Assembly (NCBI RefSeq): GCF_036324505.1
Contig: NC_086367.1
Coordinates: forward strand, 21,597,078-21,661,077
Source: Eleginops maclovinus
Taxonomy: Eukaryota; Chordata; Actinopteri; Perciformes; Eleginopidae
Length of the DNA: 64,000 nucleotides
Direction: 5' to 3'
Below, one piece after another: positions 49,045 through 61,916 of this stretch. Every line of letters starts with the position of its first letter. The stretch's first letter is position 1. The notes under the pieces are model-generated. The model made no database searches. It saw only the letters and a program-made list of their open reading frames with translations, and was not told where the DNA came from. The position numbers and the translations under genes were made by a program.

Positions 49045-49330
49045 GTCCAGCAGTGGCTCAGTAAGTAGGGGACTTGGACTGGGAATCGTAGGGTCGCCGG
49101 TTCAAGTCCCGAACAGACTTGAAATATGGAAAGTGGACTGCTACTTGGAGAGGTCCCAGTTCACCTCCTAGGCCCTGCTGTGGTGCCGTTGAGCAAGGCA
49201 CCGGACACCTCCAATCCCCCCTCCCCATTGCTCCCCGGGCACTGCACAATAGCTGCCCACTGCTCCTAGTAGTGGGATGGGTTAAATGTGTGTGCTCTGC
49301 TGTGTGCTTCTATCTATCTATCTATCATGT
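49045..49330 (+). mobile_element. tRNA-derived SINE, copy 2
   Basis: Same layout as the copy at 11593: A-box-like TGGCTCAGTAAGTAGGGG, B-box GGTTCAAGTCCC, shared body, GATGGGTTAAATG and a (TATC)n tail at 49312-49326. The GCAGAGGACACATTTCACTG block of the 3' domain is deleted. It lies 35 bp from the LINE relic. Confidence 0.85.
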
Positions 49331-51908
49331 AAAATATTATTGATGAAAAATAAGTTTGGGAAACTGAAGCCACATTACATTAGAAGAGTTCATTCTGTGG
49401 TGGATTAACCTTAATTGATAATAAATAGTGGGGGAATAAGCCTGAATTCATACACCTTCAAATGTACATTTTCCTGCAGCATCAGGGCAAAAGAATCTCT
49501 ACAATAAGCCACCACATGTGCCAAAAACTCATCCTCTTTGGGGCTCTGAATCAGCAGACACAAAGACACTGTACCCCTGGATTAAAGCTTCCACCGATAA
49601 ATAATGAGTCACCTCTGTTTATAGAAATACACGCAGGTACGTGAGACTGCAGGCTTGTCAGTGTTCATAACATTTTTGACAAAGAACCACATTGTTAGAC
49701 TAATTAGATTTGCATCCTAAGGTTGTTCTTGAGTCAGTATGATGATGCAAATGCCACTTCTCTTGCACAATGACATCATGTAGCAGGAGAACAAAGGGAG
49801 CAGATTCGCAGGGTGAATAAATATTCAAACGTCTGTAGGTGTGCCCTTTGCTTTGCCTGCAGCGTCTCAGTGACAACATTTGTGTTCGTTGAGCCACTTT
49901 GCTCCAAGACCTTGTGGTGAAAACACTGCAATGAAAGCAGGAAGATTATACAGCTCCCTTTGCATCTATTATTCAGCGTGCCAAGGTGCCCAATGCTCTC
50001 CCTCTGCCATGGTTCAGCATTCTGTTACCCGCGATGCCATGACTTTCTAAAAGCTGCTGAGTGGAGGATGGCAATGTGATTAAAGGGAATAAGAGTGTGT
50101 GAGTGGTAATGCAACCTGCAGAGGACAGAGCGGTGACTGCACATACAGTCAGGAGATCCACAGCCAGTCATGCACTTACAGTATCCCACAGGAGGCTGAC
50201 AAACTGAGAATAACACCGGGTCACTGCAACTAATCCCTGAGCTGGGGAAATTAGTGGGGGATCAAGTAAACAAATAGCACTCCGCCTGACCTCTGAAGCT
50301 GCTGCTGAGATGTCCATCAACGAGGTAGGAGACAGCATTTAAATACAGCCGAGTTTACAACAACTGCAGTTTCCTTTAGTGGGCCGCTCCTGAGGGTAAA
50401 CGTGAGGAAGTGTGTGAATACAAAAGGAAAGTAGTGCTGGAAAATGAGCTAAAAAAACTTGGCTTTTAAAGTTTTGCAAAGACCAGAAAGAGGAGTTAGA
50501 AAGGATACGAAACAACTAAACTTTACACATATGTTTAGCCAAATACATTCACCAGTGCAATTGTCAAAAGAAATTAAACATGACAAACAAGTCTATGAAA
50601 AGTACACACATTATGAGTTCAGCTCATTTAAATGCTCTAAAAGCAGTCATAAATGTAGTGATTCTTTACCTTTAATTACCTTCATTTGAGTGTTTAGAGG
50701 TAAGAGGATTAGAGCTTAATTGCTGTCGCTTGTTACTCCATTTCAATGAACATGCATATTATACTTTGTTTGACTCGAGTCTACAAACCATGTCTTCCTG
50801 CCCCAAATATGCACCAAATGTGGATTAATCCGCTGCTGAAAATAGTCGCGAACAATTCTCTGTTTCCTTAAATTGATCAGAACTGCAACGACCAGCTGTT
50901 TTATAAAAAGACTGCTCCTTTAAAGTCATTTTTAAAGATCTTTACATCCAGCAGGAATCAATAAGCTAGAAAAATCAGAGCCAGAGACAAGGGGGTGAGG
51001 TCGGAGACTTTTTAAGATAAATGCATTGCTGGTTTTGGGGTCTTTCTAAAGAAAAATATTGAATAGAACCACAGGCTTTATCCTCTGAGTTTGCATTATG
51101 GCATAATGTTGATCAACTTTTGCATGACACCGCACATTTTACATCCACGTGCGGTGCAAATTTGGATAAAATGAAACCGCTTCAACAGATTCAGGGCATG
51201 TGAAGTACTGTAAAGACATTCTCTAAATATTAGCTTGTCACTCCGACAGTAGGAGGACTATGTTATCAAGAACATAAATGACTCAGTTTGGTAGTTCTGA
51301 GTAAAGACAGGAAGTTAATAAATGGTTCTGTGGTGCAGCTGTCTTCACCAAACATGTAGGAGTTTTTCTGATTGTGACAAACCACAAACAGGTCAGGAAC
51401 TCAACCTCGGAGGAGATAGAGGAGGAGGAGAAGGAGGTGAAGTAATGGATCTGATTTCAGGGCAGAAGAAGAATCGGCCTACATCATGCTCACAGGCTAA
51501 TCCTGACACTGATGAGTCAGAGGGAGAATAAGAAAGGAGAGGCTGGGCGGATATAATGAGGGGAATGCCTCGGGAAAACGGTGGGAGGAAAAGGGAGACA
51601 GCGTTACAGAGCAGGAGAAAGACAGGATTGTGTGGAGGAGAGACAGCGACACAAAGAGAAAGATGGCTCTTTATGGATTAGTGGACTAATCGGCTGCTGC
51701 TGTCAGACAGAAAGAGAGGCCACACACCGTACAGCCTCCCACAGGACGCCCTCCTCTCCTTCCACTCCTTCAATTGTTTCTGGAGGGAGAGAGGGAAACG
51801 TACACTATGTGTTTTTCTCTCCCTCTCCGGTGCTCGCTTTCTAAACCAATCAGGGCATCTCAGTGGAGAAGCCAGAGGGGAGAGCAACACCCAGGGCTGC
51901 TTCCTCAC
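49331..51908. other. kcnh5 upstream intron, no gene seen
   Basis: No exon or recognisable repeat. A purine-rich patch at about 51405-51690 produces several chance open frames. Confidence 0.45.
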
Positions 51909-51947
51909 TTCCTTCCTTCCTTCCTTCCTTCCTTCCTTCCTTCCTTC
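51909..51947. repeat. (TTCC)n microsatellite
   Basis: About ten TTCC units, in the opposite strand sense to the GGAA arrays at the right end. A poly-G run follows at about 52118-52133. Open frames across 51774-52261 are repeat-driven. Confidence 0.97.
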
Positions 51948-52843
51948 GCTTCTTCTCTTTCTTTTTTATTCTCACTAACTGTTCCTTCCCATCATCTTAT
52001 CCCCTTTTTTCCCCAGTTTTCTCCCGGCATCATTTTCATCAACACGCCTTTTCCCCTCCTCTCCATCCTCCCCCCCAGGCCTCTGTGGAGAGCTGGATAA
52101 GTGAGATGCAGTGTAAGCGGGGGGGGGGGGGGGGTGGCGGGTCAGGAGGACTTCCAATCCACTCAGTGAAACCCAAACTCGTCTTGGGGATTGTGTGGAA
52201 GCGGCTCCAGGCTCCAGGAGAGTCTTCACTGGGGCTCTTTCAGCATCAGGCGGGGTTTTAAGTCAGATAAATACTCTGCCAAGGGCAAGAAGAAAATCTC
52301 CCCTTTTCATGCTCCCCTTTTTTCTTTCCTTTGCACTCTTCTCCCCCCTCCCTTTTTTCGTCTCCTGCTGAGTCTGGTAAGTCTCTACCGTTTAGGATAC
52401 ACGGCCATCACGCCACGCTCCCCAGGCAAAAAAGAATCGGTCGCTTCCTTCCGCTCGGCTGCGTGCATCACTGGCACCGCAGAGCACTTTTGAGTCCAGG
52501 TAATTCCCATGATTCCCTGCGAGCTGGAGCCTGTCAAGGGAGCTTCGTTGGGTCTTATACTCCCATCCCCCCTTCTCGTGCTTCGTCACACTGCTGAGTA
52601 TTAAATTGTGTTTTCCTTGCAAGCTGAGTGAGATGGGTTGGACTATCACTTCTAATTGTGTCCTGTTGTGAGAAGCTACTTGTAATGATGCTCTTCAGTA
52701 GTGGAAGACTGAGGAACATCGGATTAACCCTCAAATAAAAAAGTGTCCAGAGTGTAAAGAATCAATTCTTTAGGACATTTTAGGGAGTTTCTTATTTGAA
52801 AAGTGTTGTTTGTATTGGTTGTACAATAAAAAAGGGACTTAAT
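51948..52843. other. kcnh5 upstream intron, C/T-rich then unique
   Basis: Pyrimidine-rich sequence at 51948-52080, a poly-G run and then GC-richer DNA to about 52600. No exon with matching KCNH content was seen. Confidence 0.4.
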
Positions 52844-53262
52844 TAAAGAGGCCCTATAATGCTTTTGGAGTTTTCCCTTTCCTGTAGGTTTTAGTGCATG
52901 TAAATGGTCTGCAAAGGCTAAAATCCCAAGGTTCCCTCCTCTGAAACGCCTCCACTGGACTCCTTATCTACTTCCAGAACATAGTGACATCGTTTTGTAA
53001 CACTCTTCCACTTCTATTGGCCAGCGCTTCAACACATTGTACAGAATAGGCTAAGGGGGGCGGGACATCTCTAAGCAGGTTGACCAATCACAACAGAGCC
53101 GGCCAGCTAACCAATGAGAGCAGACTGGGCTCTGGTTTCAGACACAGGGTGAAAAGAGGTTCTGCAGCACAGGCCGTATGAGAAACATAAAGAGCTTTCT
53201 GAAAATCGAAGCATGGAGATACACATACGAACTGGAAAATATGCATAATATGTCCCATTTAA
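52844..53262 (+). mobile_element. MITE, ~400 bp family, copy 11 (most complete)
   Basis: Full length from TTAAAGAGGCCCTATAATGC to GCATAATATGTCCCATTTAA, whose ends are imperfect inverted repeats. It contains TGCATGTAAATGGTCTGCAA, GGGGGGCGGGACATCTC, GACCAATCACAACAGAGCCG, AACCAATGAGAGCAG and CATAAAGAGCTTTCTG. It encodes no transposase. It is useful as the reference copy for the family. Confidence 0.88.
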
Positions 53263-56200
53263 AAAAACACATACTGCACGTCCTCTGAATCGCTCACACT
53301 CTTTTGGCTGTACATGCCAGCTCAACAGAGCTTCACAGTGTGCAGCGGGGATCAGGCGTCGGCACTTTCCCATGGCTGTGTGGATTTAACCTGCCTCACC
53401 TGTGTGATCCAAGTCTCCTATTAAATCATCTTCACACCTTTTCCTCCTCTGTATCACGGAAAACACTTACAGCAGGGGCTCCTGATTGCTTTCTTCTTGA
53501 CCAATATCTTTAATGACTTGTTTTTCACCTTATAGAAACTGGTCATGGAGTTCAGGGAAGGAATCATCTCTTGCAGCCAATTATATTGTGTGGCAAACTA
53601 CAACAAGAGAGGCTTGAACACTCTGGAAATATTTGTGTAATTCATACTTTGAGACAGAGCTGTTTTTTCTGTAACCTTTTCAGATGCCGGTGTAAGTGTC
53701 AAGAGGAAGAATGCAATAAGTAGCGGTGTCAGATGAAGTGGGAAGATTATAGGATTCAGACAGAAGGGTTTCAGTTTGATAAAATGTAATCACTGTTATT
53801 CCCTCAGTGCATGTTACAGTCGTCCTTTCATCTGCTGTGCCATCAAGCCGTTTCTCATCACTGTTGAACGAACATTTTGTCAGGTTAATACTAATGGTTT
53901 GTTCATTTAAGATAACAAAGAACACGACAAAAGACTCCACTGAGGAGACAACAAACACATGCCTGTCAGGGTCAAATTAGAGCAGTTTTAAAAAAATAAC
54001 TTCTGGTAATTGTAGTTTAGAGGTTTATTCAATGACAGCTTTACTTTTATTTGAGTTTGAACGACTGATCTACTCGGAAAACAGTGTGTGCTTCTGGTTC
54101 TTTGCTCAAAAAGACACCTCGGCAGGACATCTCTCGAATGATTGGTTCACTCGCCGCACTGATAGTCAATTCTGGACCCGAAGACCCCCTGGTTCGCCAG
54201 CCACGTCGCTAAGAGACTGAGCAACTAAATTAAGCCAAGCCCTCTTTCCGGTGAAAATCCTGCATCAGAGAGAAGTGGAAAATAATAGTTCCTTCATGTC
54301 TTAAAGCTGCTGAGTCATATATTGCACCTCAAACCACAAATAAATCCAGAGGTTTCTTTACTTCCTCTCCAGAAAAAAGGAGAGTAAAATAAGGATCAGA
54401 AATCTCAGTCTCAGTGTCAGCCTGCTGCCGGCCACTCGTCCCCCGGCAGACCCACCGGACATCCATCCCCTATTTATTCTCCGTAAGCTGTCTCTGCCGT
54501 CTGACCAGACATCTGACTCCATCTCCATATCTCTGGACTCTGGATTAAACCCTTTCTGACCAACAGAGATATTGTGTTCTGGCATCACTTTCACATTTTA
54601 CAAGGAAAAATCTGCATTTTGGTTTTAGGGCGCATGCTGAAAGCAAGAGAAGACGAAGTATTCTCAAAATAAAAATAAAAAAGCCAACAATTACGACTTA
54701 CGAAGGTGGAATTCAATTGTTTTTATTGCAACTTTAAGTATATTCTCTTTGCTGTACAGCAGATGTATAAATATAAGCGGTGGAGCACGATCAGGAAGTC
54801 TTTTTCCAGTCCCAGTAAAACAAAAATAGAAAAGACTGAAGAAACAACCCTCCACAAAGTGCAGAGTATTTGGTTTAATGCAGAATGGATGCAGTAATCC
54901 AACACGACTACCTGCTCTATTATTCCACGTTACAGAGCAGTGCAGTTGTGTACATGAAAATTGCTGCATGAGCATAAGGGCTGAGGAGTGCTTCCACGTG
55001 CCTTTGGCTTTTTTTGTTGCTGATTTTACAGCATTGCAAAAAAAAAAGAACAAATGTCCCTTCAAATAACATCAGTGCTGCTGCTCTATGAATGTTTTAG
55101 AGACACTTTCCATCCCATATACTCTAAATGCTGTTAATGAATTCATCCTTTAACTCTTTTTTTTAAAGGATGAAGTCCCTTTGTACCCATATTTAAGACA
55201 GTACATGGACAATACTTGTTATTGTTTAAGTATTCATGCTGCTTTATAAAGGATACAGTCCCGTTGGTTTTAATGGTCCTTTCTTTCATAGGTTTTAAAA
55301 ATTATACTTTGATGTAGATAAGATATTTTTTGGGCTGATTAATTTGAAATAATCACATTTAACTTATCGATTAACCATCTAAAAGCACTGGCTAAAGAGA
55401 GCTTTGATTTTATTCAAGTGTTAACTAATAATTCCAGTTGAAATTGTGATGTGTTTTCAGCGCAGACTGAGGTGGGGTTTTTTTATGCACGACTTCAAAC
55501 AGTGCATTTTAAATATTACAGATACTGGGTCAAAGGTGTTTTATAATCCCATGTAGGGAGAGATCATGCATGCCGAGGCTGTGATGGCACATGAGATGGC
55601 ATGCCAGAAACACGCTGCTACAATGAGCTAATGCTGCTGCATAATTACATACATTAGAATAAATGGAAATGATAATGAGTGATTATGCTAATTGCTCTCT
55701 AATGGTGGTTGATTACACTTTTATGGTTTTATACATTTAATATTGCATGTCTCTGTGCAGTGCATGAGTTATTGTGCACTGTTTGTTCAGAGAAAGTTTA
55801 GATCTTTGAGTGTGTTTCTACTTCCCTTCTAACAGGGAAGTCATAGCTGCCGTTAAGTGGTCCATTAGTCCTGAACTGGTCTTGTGACAAACAGGGTGTA
55901 AGATGTGTGGGAGGAAAGTAGGAGGAGGAGGAGGAGGAGATGTCGTGCAGAGCAGCCTCCGTCACAGTAATGAGAGGAAGAGTCATTCAAATGTCAGTGT
56001 ACGCACAGTCCTCTGGTTCAGTCTGGGTCGATTATATGAGATGACGGCAGACAGACACTGACAGAAGCACTAACTGTCGGATGGGAACTTCAGAAACTAT
56101 GCTGTGCCTGAAAAGTGCAGCTCAACAGTGACAAGTAAAAATCAAAGTGAGGCTCGTCAGCTTATTTTCCAAATAAAATCTGATAACTCTACTAAAACAA

Positions 56201-56944
56201 TTCTGCACGTTTGTCAGACCTGCAAAATGCTTCTGCTACCATAATGCCACGTTCTCAAAACCATGCAAAAACTTTGACAGAAATGTAAAATATTGATGTA
56301 ATAATAAATACCAAATCTAAATCCAACAAATCAAACAAATAGTGAATTAAAAAACTCCATTCTGTCCATTTTTTGGTTTTCTAGATTCAGTATTGGGATT
56401 TTCTACAGTTTGTCTGTCAAAAATAAAGAGTTCTGCCCTTGAACTGATTTATGGTCTTCCCTGCTGGATGGATCAAAGCTCTCTCTCAAGTCTGGAAACC
56501 CTTTCAGACTTCTGTTTTGTTTGCAACACCACTGAGCCTTTTTGACATGGAGCGAAACGCATTTCAAGACCTGTCTTATGTTGATATTGTCACATCCCAT
56601 GGTTGTCGTTTTCATACAGAAACCAACGGGTCTTTCTAATACAATCCTGTCCGAGGCAGAAGCAAAAAGAAGAGAGGAAATCCAATGCAAACTCCCTTTG
56701 TGGAAATGATGATGAACAAATACACCCCTCTGCCTGCAGACATGTCGTTTAGATTCTGTCTCAGTGGTTTTTAAATCATCCTAAAGAAGCAGAGGTAAGA
56801 CGTTCATAATTTCTTGGACATCGAAACCAATCGCATTTCATTTTACAGAACAGATTAGGGATTTACTTACAGGCACCTGTGTCATGACATGTTTCTGTGG
56901 TCTCCTGTCTATTTCATAAAGTGGTCTAAGGTTTAGAATCGGAG
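53263..56944. other. kcnh5 upstream intron, no gene seen
   Basis: No exon. A 12-bp inverted repeat, TTCATCCTTTAA with TTAAAGGATGAA, lies at 55142-55174. Bases 55540-55760 are dense in TAAT/ATTA motifs. Short (GGA)n runs lie at about 55920-55940. Confidence 0.45.
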
Positions 56945-57257
56945 GATGAAACCCTCTTTATTAGTCACATACATGCACACAGCAGAGCACACACAGTGAA
57001 ATTGGTCCTCTGCATTTAACCCATCCTAGTACTAGGAGCAGTGGGCAGCTATTGTGCAGCGCCCGGGGAGCAATGGGGAGGGGGGATTGGAGGTGTCCGG
57101 TGCCTTGCTCAATGGCACCACAGCAGGGCATAGGAGGTGAACTGGGACCTCTCCAAGTAGCAGTCCACTTTCCATATTTCAAGTCTGTTCGGGGACTTGA
57201 ACCAGCGACCCTACGATTCCCAGTCCAAGCCCCTACTTACTGAGCCACTGCTGGACC
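56945..57257 (-). mobile_element. tRNA-derived SINE, copy 3
   Basis: Reverse orientation. Read on the minus strand it begins CAGCAGTGGCTCAGTAAGTA, with the B-box GGTTCAAGTCCC, and ends with GGGTTAAATGCAGAGGACCA and TGACTAATAAAGAGGG. It is the copy with the longest intact 3' domain and has no (TATC)n tail. Confidence 0.85.
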
Positions 57258-60200
57258 AGGTTTGTCATGCAAGACATTAATGAAATAAGTTTCCATTTGC
57301 CAGTAGGAGCAGGAGTATCAGATGTTGATATTTAACCTTCTAATCATGCAGAATTAAAAAAGAGACTTCAAATTTCTCACCATCAACAATGAGTCAGCAG
57401 ATAATGTGTGGAATCAGCCTCACTTTAAGAGAACACTTTGACATTACTTTGCAGTTGAACAACATTTTGCAGCACATTTCTGGACTAGTAGTCAGAAATG
57501 AAACAGGAATGTCAGACACAAGAGGGACATCTGTTCCAGGGCGTGTTTCCCTAGGTATCAATTTAAATTCCTCTTCTCTATGTGTCATATTAGTTGTATT
57601 CACGCTGTGGGTCAGGGTCTACAAAAGTGGTCCAAGGATGCATAAAGAAAGCAGAAAAATGGCCACTCAATTTTTCTCAAAAAATACTCAATACTTTCCA
57701 GGCATGCAGGATCCTTCAAACTAAACAGCCTGAGAGAGAAAATCTCTTGTAGTAGCTTATTACTCCTGTCCGCAATGAGGCTGTGATTAGAAATCACATT
57801 TAGATATTACTTCATTTCAATGGTTTGCAGGCCACATAATTAAGGAATACTTAAAGTTTAATGCAGTAGGAAGTCCTGCAGCTGCTGTGACGATGATAGT
57901 TAATCTCTTCGTTTGATTGAATAGATGGAACAGTCAGTCTGCAGACCTTTCTCAAAGACATAGGACAGAAATCTGCTTCCTGCATCTCGTCTGGTTAAAT
58001 ACATGTCCTCGCATTAAAACCATCAACTAATTATTGTCTGTTAAGTTCCCTGCTGCCAACAGTCATGGCCTCCACACTTGGCATGTCAATGTTTTCCCCA
58101 AAAATCAACCACAGGGCTGGTCACGCCTCAACAGGACTGATCTGTCTGCCATTTTCCCCCCAAGACAAGACATCTGTGTGGCACACGGTCCTCTGTTGCC
58201 AACTGAGAGCATTTGCCAAGTGAGATTAACTTTAAGTCAAAGAAGGAGGAGAGGACAGGGCAGAGTTTAAACGGACAGAGGACCTGACGTTCAGCATTTG
58301 ACCCGGACTTCTGTCTCTATCTGCTCTTCATCATTCACTCTGTTTCCTCTTGTTTTACTTCCCCTCTTAGATATTTAACCTTAAACTAAATGTTCATAAT
58401 CAATCTCTACAAACACGAGTCGCTCTCTGTCTAAAATGGACATCTTGGAGAAGAAATGCATTGCCTGAGAGCTGATAAGGGGAAGTGACAGGTTGTCTGT
58501 CGGCCTGATCAATCAATGACAGAAATGTGCAGAGTCACAAGGATCCCGACAGTCTGAACAATAGCCTCTACCTTTATTCACTGAAGGTTAAGGTTTCCTT
58601 TTTGCCGCTGCCTTTGTTAGAAAGAGAAACCAAAATCCCAGACTTCCATCAATCAAAAGCAAACTGCATTATGGGACAGCTTGTTTTGACATTGTTTATG
58701 CTTCTGATTAAACCTTCAGTCAATTGAGTTTCTAAAGTCAATGCTTCCCTTAGAAACTAAACAAACATCTCATTGCATCTATTGACTGTTTCCATTGTGA
58801 CAAACAAGTAGACTCATTATTTGGTCTACTTCCACTGATGTTTATCAACCTTTAGCGTGTCATTGCTTCACCTTTAACCGGAAATAAGCTCTTGAGTCCA
58901 TCAGGAAGACTCCTCCAAAGGACTATGTGACAATCTGTTTGCTGAGAAAACTTCTGCAAGACATCTGAACCAAATCAACTCATCAACAACGTATTACCTT
59001 TACAAAAGGCCTAAGACTTATCATTGAACAGGTCTCACTTACTTTTGCTAATTAGAAAAGAAAGAAGCCGATGATCCATCCACCAATAAGTATTGTACAC
59101 TTCTATGATTGTTGGACAAACAATAGATGGTATAAAACAAACATCAACAAAATCGATGCAGCAGAACCACTTCTACTTTCTTTGGTAAGTCTACATTACC
59201 CACAATGCAACAGTGAGTCATGCTATTGTCTGGATCCTGCAGGAGAGATGAGGAATGGCTACAGAGGTCTGGTAAGCACACGTCTTTCTAACCTCAATTG
59301 CCTGATTAAACTTGGTGTCTTCAGCCCTAAAGGATGCTGACTCAAATGACATCACATAAGGCAACCAATCAAATTTGAAGTCGTTCCTTTAAAGCCACAC
59401 AAGTCTGTAAACAACTTTTTCCTCACATGCAGTAGCACCCTCCTTGAAACCTATACAAATACCTTTTCCAGGTAAAATTGATCGAGTTCCTCTTTAACAT
59501 CAAGAAAAGCTCCAGTGATGTAGGAGCGTACCGCAGGGTGTGTCCACTGTGACATCACAGGTGGGCGTGGTCAAAGATGCAACAGAGGCCACATCCAAGC
59601 ACGTTGAAAAATACCACAGCATAGATCTTTTTAACGGCCTGGTATTAATGTAGTCTTTGATAAACTGGAGACTTAATGGAACATGAGAAACTCCTAATGA
59701 CTTGCTGGTGTTTATGAAAGCAGACCAAATAAATTAAAGTGCAATAAAAAGAAAGTGCCACGCTGGAGGAGGATAAACATCAGCCTGGTTTAGTCACTAA
59801 CCTCAAATAGGTTCTTACTAATGGCGTGTAACAGATCAGCAGTACATGATTTATGAACCATAAGCAAAAAATAGTTATATTTCAAACTTGTAGACCAGAG
59901 TCTCGATAAAAGTGGTAAAGTATTATCTGGATGTAAAATAGTCAAAGAAGAATCCAGAAGCCAAAATGAATGACTGTGCTTTCTGTCTGCCTCACTATAA
60001 GCTCTCTGTGTAGCTGAAATCATAAAAAAAGAAAAACGACCCACACAGGCGTTGTGATGTTCTGCCACGCCAAGAAGACTATCAGTCACAGCCAGGCAGA
60101 ACTGACACAGAGGAGCGTGTCATGTCTCTGTATTGTTTACTACCGAGCCGAGGCTGTTTACTGTCCAGTTGCCAGGAACAAACAATATGGAAGACAGCCC

Positions 60201-61239
60201 GGCGAGAAATCTCTCTTGGCCCAGATACCAAACTCCGGGGCAGAAACAGATCGGACCGAGACAAAGGCACAAAAAAAAAACACGGTTGTTCCGGATGAAA
60301 ATGTCTTCTTTCACCAAGTGTCTGAAAAAGGCTTCACGGTGCGTTGAAGAAAAATACTAAACACAAACGTTTTCCACAGTCAGGATGGTCTTGGATTTGT
60401 TTAGTATAAGCAACACGACGGTTTCCTGCCAAACAAATATGTAAAAGCACTTGAACACTTTAAAAATAAACATTGGCTGAGGCTCCTGGCTTTAAAAATC
60501 TATAGGCTTTATTTATGTAGGCCTAGATAGCTGGGAATAGTGTCTTCCAGCAGCTCCAGTTGAGTCTGATCTGAATTAACTCTACTTTCTGAAGACAATT
60601 CGCACCGTTTCCATGCTGCACACAAACCACGTTAAGCTCTTTGCATGCACTGACAAATCCTTGCCATCATTCTGCCAACAAAGACGACTACCCAAAATGT
60701 TACCGTGCATTAGTTCACAAGGGTGGGGAGGTCTTTATATTAAACTGGCACCTTAAACACGGGTTAAGTGATGGGAAAAGGCAGTGGTTATGGCATGTGA
60801 TATTGTCAGGGTGCAACCAAGTCAGCAACCTCACGTAGGGAAAAGGTTGCATCTCTCTAATGGGACATTTACTTGAGAACAAGACAAGGTAGAAACAAAT
60901 GTTTATGTTTTTTAGAAGGGATGCAAAACTATCCAATATGTAGATAATTCCAATTCAAGATAGGGGCTTCTCTTAGGTGGCTAAGTTTGCCTCGCAGGTA
61001 CTCCTATCTGCCATCTATTGTAGGATAGACACTGATTATGGGTAATTAGCTCATATAACCCCACATCAAACATCCAAAATATCCCTTTAATTATTGAGAA
61101 AAGTTACTTGGCAATGAAGAGGCCATAACATGCCATAATACCCATGTTTTAGGGGATGCTTCTTTCTGATTTGCTACCTCCAAATAATCCTCTGTTCAGA
61201 CGATAAATGGCCGATTGAATCAGAAACACTATTCCTATT
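57258..61239. other. kcnh5 upstream intron, no gene seen
   Basis: No exon or annotated repeat family. CTACATTACCCACAATGCAA at about 59190-59209 resembles the ACTACAATTCCCAGAATGCA motif bound by ZNF143 in vertebrates. Several 60-100 codon open frames have no domain. Confidence 0.4.
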
Positions 61240-61590
61240 TGTGATGGAAACTTCTGGAGCAATGGAGACGAAACTCAGAGAGACACGGGGAGAGCTGATG
61301 TCAATCACTGAAGGTTTATTATGAAGTCGGAGAATTCACAAGACATGTGCTGCAGCCACGAGTCGACACAGCGGTTGCTCGACCAATTCTGAAGATCTCT
61401 CCTGCAGTCCGACGTTTTAACTAGTTCACAGTGTATAATCAACATTCCTCATCTCATGGCAGCTTGTGCTCTGTCAGAAACTGGCATCAACAAAGCGCCC
61501 AAGCTGCCCCTCCTTAAAGGGAGAGTACAGCGACCCCAAGGCCGAAAGACCTACGCCATGGGAGAAGACATAGAGGAAGGAAACAATGAT
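61240..61590 (-). mobile_element. Possible LTR fragment
   Basis: On the minus strand a CATAATAAACCTTCAGTGA polyadenylation-like segment is followed about 75 bases later by TTTCCATCACA, as in an LTR R/U5 end. A TGTTTCC start is possible near 61590. No target duplication was identified and there are no neighbouring retroelement genes, so this is tentative. Confidence 0.3.
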
Positions 61591-61840
61591 GAACTGAGTC
61601 AAAGGTTACCTATCTAAAATAATCCCTAACGCTATCCTCAAGATGCAAAAGAGCTTTCCAAGAATCATGATTCCATGTCTACTGAGCTGAAAAAAACAAA
61701 TCTGAAAACGTTCCATACGAGCAGACTCGCATATGTCCGACTTATTTGCACGACGAGATAAAGCCTCACGACCGTTCAAGCAAGTAATATGTAGAATTAT
61801 GTACAGACGCTTTGGCCTGGAGGCAGGAAGATCCGAGGAT

Positions 61841-61916
61841 GAAATGAGACTAAGAAAATGTTTTACCAGGTCAAATACCGGCAAGATGCAAGACGTGTAA
61901 AATATAACGGGAACAG
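61841..61916. repeat. Left flanking duplicate of the GGAA array
   Basis: About 75 bases, beginning GAAATGAGACTAAGAAAATG and containing GGCAAGATGCAAGACGTGTA, recur with roughly 80 percent identity at 62795-62870. The array lies between the two copies. Confidence 0.8.

Noticed and set aside
55142..55174. 12-bp inverted repeat with T-rich loop as a terminator
   Set aside because: Intrinsic terminators of this kind are a bacterial feature. Here it is a short chance or repeat-derived hairpin in an intron.
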